Below the pieces are notes generated by a model. That model did no database searches, was not told the origin of the DNA, and saw only the letters and a list, made by a program, of their open reading frames with translations. Below, in pieces: positions 59,171-64,000 of a stretch of DNA of 64,000 nt. Source of the DNA: Epiperipatus broadwayi. Its lineage: Eukaryota; Onychophora; Udeonychophora; Euonychophora; Peripatidae. The position numbers and the translations under genes are program-made. The stretch is taken from the NCBI GenBank assembly GCA_028023455.1, contig JAQFVV010012441.1, positions 4,709,911 to 4,773,910 on the forward strand, in the 5' to 3' direction. How positions within the stretch are numbered: position 1 is the stretch's first letter; the number at the start of each line of letters is the position of its first letter.

Positions 59171-60962
59171 TATTCAACCCGTGCAAATCTTCGTTTTAAC
59201 ATATATATATATAATGACTTCTAGCTTTTCCCGAGCGTGGTTTATACCAAAATGTTTAAAAGTAATTTTTTTATATAGTTTAATTTTATAGTAATAGATC
59301 TTTGCTATTCTACATATAAAAAGTTATTATATAAATTATATTTGCAAATTTTATAGTTTTAAAATAATTTTGACAGTTTGATTTATATTTTTAGTTTTAA
59401 ATAGCGATTTTCATGACAAAATATTTAAAATTTTAATAATTGCTAGTTTATAATAATTAGTAATGTATTTTCAAAGTTAATAATGTTAATGTAATATATT
59501 TTAAAAGCCTAATAATAATTTTAGAATTAAAAAACAAGTTCAAACCCTATATTTAGGTATTCTAATAATCACATTAAATTCATAATGTTACATGTTTACT
59601 TTAATTTTAGTACAGAACATTATAATTAATTATTTAAAATTTATTCACTCACAAGAAGTTATAATAAAGCTAATAACAATAAAAGATAGGATTTAAAATA
59701 GTAGATTAATGAATGCTTAAATGAATGGATAATTGTAATATTTTATTTTAACATTTTTTTAATTTACAGCATTATTAATATCTTATTTTAAAAAAAACAA
59801 TATAAAATTATATTCTGAGTAACTTTTGTAGGTTAAAATTAGTGGTGAATAAATGTATTAAATATTTGGATAATATATATTTTATTTCAAGTAAAATGTA
59901 AATTTCAGTTATGTAATATATTTTATTTTGTTCTAATCCTTAAATTTGTAAATAATTATTGAAACAAGAAATATTTAATTTTATTGTCTAGACAGGGATT
60001 AATTTATTTTTTAAAAGCTGAATATTAATTAAATTTATTGTTAGCAAACTTTTTTGCTTTCAGTAGAGTGTGGATTTGAACCAATAAAGGAAATGGGTGT
60101 AGATTTAAATGTTAATAATCAGTGTTTTAAAGTGGTCACTTAAATCAACCTATAAAGTAGGTGAAATCACACACTTCACCTTACTTTAACATTTCAATTT
60201 TTAGACAATTTTTTGTTTATTGTGTTTGTACATTAAAACTTCAATTTTAATAAAGGTATATTTTTATTTAAACCTTTTATTTTCTTAGCTTAAAGTAATG
60301 TTAGATTAAAATTTAAATTATCTAAGCATAGCATCCATATAGGACTTCAAGGAACAAGAAATCATTATTTCAGCCAGCTTTATTGGTAAAATTAGTTAAA
60401 TATTACAATGTTAAAAATTTTAGCATTCAAACTTCATGCATTTGGAAACTTTGAAAGACATTATTGTCACCAGGATGATTACAGACAGTTATTAATTACT
60501 AAACATATTTAAGCATCTGTTTAATATTTAAATTTGTTGCAAAATACTGGAAGTTATCAGCAACAATATTTTTAAATGTCTTGAATAACTTTAGGATGTT
60601 TTTTATTAAAAATACTTGTTTATGAAATATTATCTGAAATTAATTTACTTTGTGTAAAGAACTTTAAATTTCATTTAATAAAGACTTATTTATAATGAGT
60701 ATACTTTATCAATCATCTGTAAAATTATTTTTATATCTACAAGAAGGAAATCATTAACTTCATTCTATAATATTGCTTAAATAGACAATTATTTGTGCTG
60801 TTAATATAACAAAATGTTGTTTATTGATCTATAACAGCATGAAATAAATTGGATTTGTTATATATATTTCCAGCTGAAAAAAACCCCAAATAATTTTATT
60901 GAATCTGGAGAAGAGAAAACCAACAGACATATTTTAAAAATGTTTAACATATATTATAAAAC
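59171..60962. other. AT-rich DNA, nothing recognised
   Basis: A weak B-box-like word (complement of GTGTGGATTTGAACC at 60068) is the only item noted. Confidence 0.45.
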
Positions 60963-61573
60963 ATTAGAATAAATTGTTAAAATAAGAGTCATAGATCACA
61001 TGACCCTATTCTCTTAAGCTTGTAAGTTATAAACAATGAGGATTGCTAATTCCTTAACATGCTTTGTGTTAAATGCTTAACCAGAGAAAGCATTTAAAAT
61101 ATCTCTGTCAGGAAACCCCCCCCAAACCCCTGACCATGATTTCGTACTTAAGAGAATAGGGCCATATGATCTATGACTCTTATTTTGACTATTTATAGTC
61201 TATGCCTTAAGTCATATGCAATGTTATATTGCTAAGATTACTAATATATGGTATGGCTGAAGATCTATCAGCCCCATATAGCTATTTGAGTTGGATAGCT
61301 GGGTTTGAAGACATGTAGGTGTCTGAAAATTTCATATTTTCTACTCAATAGATAACTTTTAGTTAAATGCTGGCTTTGCGTTGGTATTTTTAGATCTAGT
61401 GTCTGAATCTAGCCTGACACCTCTCTGAGGAGTACCAAAGCATGAAACCATGGTCAGGGGTTTGGGGGGGGGGAGGGTCCTGACAGAGATATTTTAAATG
61501 CTTTCTCTGGTTAAGCATTTAACACAAAGCTTGTTGAGGAATTGGCAATCCTCATTGTTTATTAGAATAAATT
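60963..61573 (+). mobile_element. Hammerhead-bearing retroelement with 13-bp target-site duplication
   Basis: ATTAGAATAAATT occurs perfectly at 60963-60975 and 61561-61573, framing a 585-bp insertion. Inside are two interlaced inverted pairs: X (60976-61018) with X' (61147-61189), and Y (61031-61143) with Y' (61446-61560). Reading the left part on the minus strand gives 'hammerhead 3' half, Y', X'', while the sense copy gives 'X', body, hammerhead, Y''. The left segment therefore spans a Y'-to-X' (end-to-start) junction, as expected from a tandem or circular template. No protein is encoded. The structure is that of a PLE pLTR or a retrozyme. Confidence 0.85.
61419..61461 (+). ncRNA. Type I hammerhead ribozyme (candidate)
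   Basis: Helix I pairs ACCTCT (61419-61424) with AGGGGT (61456-61461), six pairs with one G-U. The core CTGAGGA (61425-61431) fits CUGANGA. Helix II is GTAC/GCAT with loop CAAA and one A-C mismatch. The invariant GAA is 61444-61446. Helix III is ACC/GGT with loop AT, and the cleavage triplet is GTC ending at 61455. All catalytic positions are present. The inverted left arm of the element stops within this motif (61143, GAAATCATGGTC on the minus strand), tying the ribozyme to the structure of the insertion. Confidence 0.75.
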
Positions 61574-63550
61574 ACTTCTATTAAAAGTGGAGGTATGAAA
61601 TATTATACTTAAATTGACTTTCAACGAACTTTTCCTGAATTAAGTAAAAAACTCTGCATAATCTGTCTCTGTCTTAGTGTTTCTTTGGAAAATACCACTA
61701 TAGTTTCAAAATGTGGTATTTGAAAAGAAGTATTTATCCTGCTGAATACTCTTTTATTACAGTTAATTAATAAATTGCTCTTAAAGGATTAAGTCTTGGT
61801 TATCTAATTTTAAGGATAAAAACATTTTATTGCAATATAATACATATTTACTGTTATTTAAATTCATGGAAAACTATTTAATGAATGGCCATATTTTATA
61901 GTTTGCTGGTATAATGTGTTTGAATTGTATTTAAAAATGCTTTTAAATTTCAATCATATTATATTTGTGCATTGAATATCTTTGCTGTCCACAGAACTTT
62001 ATTGGCTATTAGACTGTTACTGTAGCTGTTAATTGTGAAAGAACAGAAGAAACAGAATTTATTTTATTTTATTTATTTTAAATGGTAAAATAATGTTTTA
62101 TTTATGTTTATGATTTTGCAATGTTTACATTTCAGATGCATATTGTTTTACCTGTTTTATATGCTATTCTTTAGAAATGTTTTTTGGATTAATGTTTTCA
62201 GAATATCAGTGTTCCCTTTTCCTTATAACTTATTTATTTATAAAATGTATATTATTATGTTGAATGCAGTATAAGTAGATGTATGGTTTTATTATATTAT
62301 TTTATTGTTTGTTATTGCCTAATGTTAATTAAGATATGTTTAGCATTAATTATTTATCATTTTTCATACCTGTTAGTTATCATATTTTTGCTTAGAGAAC
62401 ATAGATTTTATATCTCTCTTTGTAGGAATGCTTACTTTGTCAGTATTATTAGAGATTGCAGCTACTGATCTTATTATATTCATAGCGCATGATGCTTTAT
62501 TAAAAGAACCATATTTAGTACTTTTATTCCTGATGGACATCCTCATCATTTCTTAACTAGGGACAAAGCCCTAGATTATCTTATTATTGCTCTCAAAGGT
62601 AGGTACATTCACTTATGAGTTTTGCTATCATATATTAACTTGCCTTTTCTTAGTTATCTCAGTATAAATCTAGTTTGCAATTGGTGATGTATTTTATAAA
62701 GTAAGTACAATATTTTATCAGCACTTTATTCTGGCAATTAAATTGTTTTATCAAGGTATTGTGGAACACCATTCTTATTTCTTGTAGCACTATTGCTGCA
62801 TTTAGATGTGATTCTATATTGTTGATGTGAAGATCCTATATTTAAGCCTTGCTGAGTTAGGACATAATTATAAAAAAATAATTAATCTCAAAGTTTTAAA
62901 TTGTATCATAGGCATAAATAGACATTATACACCACTCTTATCACTCCTTCATCACTGAATTAGTAAGCATGTATTTTTAAGTAATATGAAATATTTGTAA
63001 AAGGGACACTATTTATAAAAAGGACACTATCCATGTCTGAATGCTTTAATATATGAGAACTTTTGAGAATTTAAAGTAATAGATAGTTTATTTTGATCTT
63101 CTACATCATTTTATTTGGTCAAATTTATTTTTCATAAATCATGTTGTAATTTTAACTTCTGGTATGTTTTTGAAAGAAAGTAATGTTTGTGAAATCCCTT
63201 GCTTTGTAGATGTAAATGATATGTTATATTTGTGTGTTATTATTTGTATTTCTGTGAAATAAATATTTGTTTTTACAATTAAAGAATTTCTTATAGTTAT
63301 TTTTTCACATCATCCAGTCATTAACCATAAATCTAAATAATGACAAAAAAGAGTATATATTATATTAAGAATTTGTTATAAGAGTACATTAACATTGAAA
63401 TTAATAGAAGAATCACTTTATTGAATTCTATTTAAGTATTTTATCATCAGATTTTCAATGGTATGGATGGCTGAAAATTGGAGGTTGGAGTGGGTGGAAG
63501 CCTGTCCATTAAAGTTTAAGAATTTTATATTTTAATGTAAACTGAGCACT
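61574..63550. other. AT-rich DNA, nothing recognised
   Basis: No feature recognised; the open frame 62283-62468 is a hydrophobic A/T-driven stretch without a motif. Confidence 0.45.
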
Positions 63551-63569
63551 GATTATATATATATGTATG

Positions 63570-63733
63570 GGAGATAATAGTCTGGACCAACTGATGAGTG
63601 CTGGTTTAGCATGAAATATATCTATTAATGATTATTTATCTTTTCTGAATGTGTGTGGTCATGTGTATCAGTAGTATGAGATAGTATGAATAGTGAAGGG
63701 GCTTGAAAGTCCGAGTTCAAATCTCCTATATTT
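63570..63733 (+). mobile_element. Hammerhead plus tRNA-like element fragment
   Basis: A hammerhead-like motif (63591-63622) is followed within 40 bp by sequence matching the right arm of the 45.1-kb inverted repeat (GTCATGTGTATCAGTAGTAT, CTTGAAAGTCCGAGTTCAAA), which carries a B-box-like word. Thus the 45.1-kb and 63.6-kb loci are one family. The 5' part and the inverted arm are absent here. Confidence 0.6.
63591..63622 (+). ncRNA. Hammerhead ribozyme relic
   Basis: The core CTGATGA is 63591-63597. Helix II is GTGCT/AGCAT with loop GGTTT, five pairs including one G-U. GAA is 63613-63615. Helix III is AT/AT with loop AT, and the cleavage triplet is ATC ending at 63622. Three C-to-T or G-to-A transitions would give a stronger ancestral form. 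Helix I does not pair convincingly (only the first base pair), so activity is doubtful. Confidence 0.55.
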
Positions 63734-64000
63734 AAGTATTAGAATTAAATACAAGAATGTTGTATTTTGCTTAATAAAAATTTTGCATATTATTATTAGA
63801 GATCACTTTAGCCAATTTGGTTTGTTTATTAAATGTTCACTGTGTTTATTTGTTTAAAATTATTTTGCATAAATATTAAACCATATTTGATATTTGACAA
63901 TACATTTATATTATGAAAGGACTTAATTCAAACTTAAAAGATAATGAAATGGATCTATTCTATGATACTTAGAATGGCTTCAAAATCCCTTACCCATCCA
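63734..64000. other. AT-rich DNA, nothing recognised
   Basis: No feature recognised up to the window edge. Confidence 0.45.

Overview
This 64-kb window is AT-rich non-coding DNA from an animal genome. I found no complete host gene: no long open reading frame, no convincing exon chain, no rRNA and no intact tRNA. Almost every recognisable protein fragment belongs to a retroelement. The mix of Penelope-like elements (PLEs) with a GIY-YIG endonuclease, tRNA-derived SINEs, Jockey/CR1- and RTE-type LINE relics, a hAT derivative and very long ATCT and ATT microsatellites fits a repeat-rich lophotrochozoan, plausibly a cephalopod. The taxon is an inference, not something the sequence proves.

Layout. 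0-8 kb: small inverted repeats, a LINE 3' end with a tandem duplication, an RTE-type LINE tail, and five loci (with one at 29.5 kb) of a fold-back family, one of which carries a complete hammerhead-ribozyme fold at 7669-7710. 8-19 kb: a SINE, tRNA-like relics, two PLE inverted pairs (10.5 kb and 14.9-16.6 kb) each bounded by an approximately 17-bp target-site duplication, and a 550-bp ATCT array. 19.8-25.3 kb: an ATT array, a Jockey/CR1-like LINE, a PLE fragment and a hAT element with 8-bp duplications. 30-33.5 kb: two 1.35-kb direct repeats that look like LTRs. 33.5-44.2 kb: a MITE-like hairpin, several PLE relics and LTR-like segments. 45-52 kb: mostly unassigned DNA with a LINE relic and a young SINE. 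52.9-56.4 kb: the longest PLE remains (reverse transcriptase on both strands, GIY-YIG and tail). 57-64 kb: a hairpin repeat and two further hammerhead-bearing elements at 61.4 and 63.6 kb.

The unifying theme is architectural. At eight or so loci an inverted, shorter partial copy is fused upstream of a longer sense copy with a unique 3' tail, and four to five of these are framed by 13-17-bp direct repeats. Two of the framed or fold-back loci contain a type I hammerhead whose three helices can all be paired by eye, and a third has an intact core with helices II and III. This ties the unnamed fold-back families to Penelope-type (or retrozyme-type) retrotransposition through tandem or circular RNA templates. 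Between these islands are long stretches of AT-rich DNA in which I recognise nothing.
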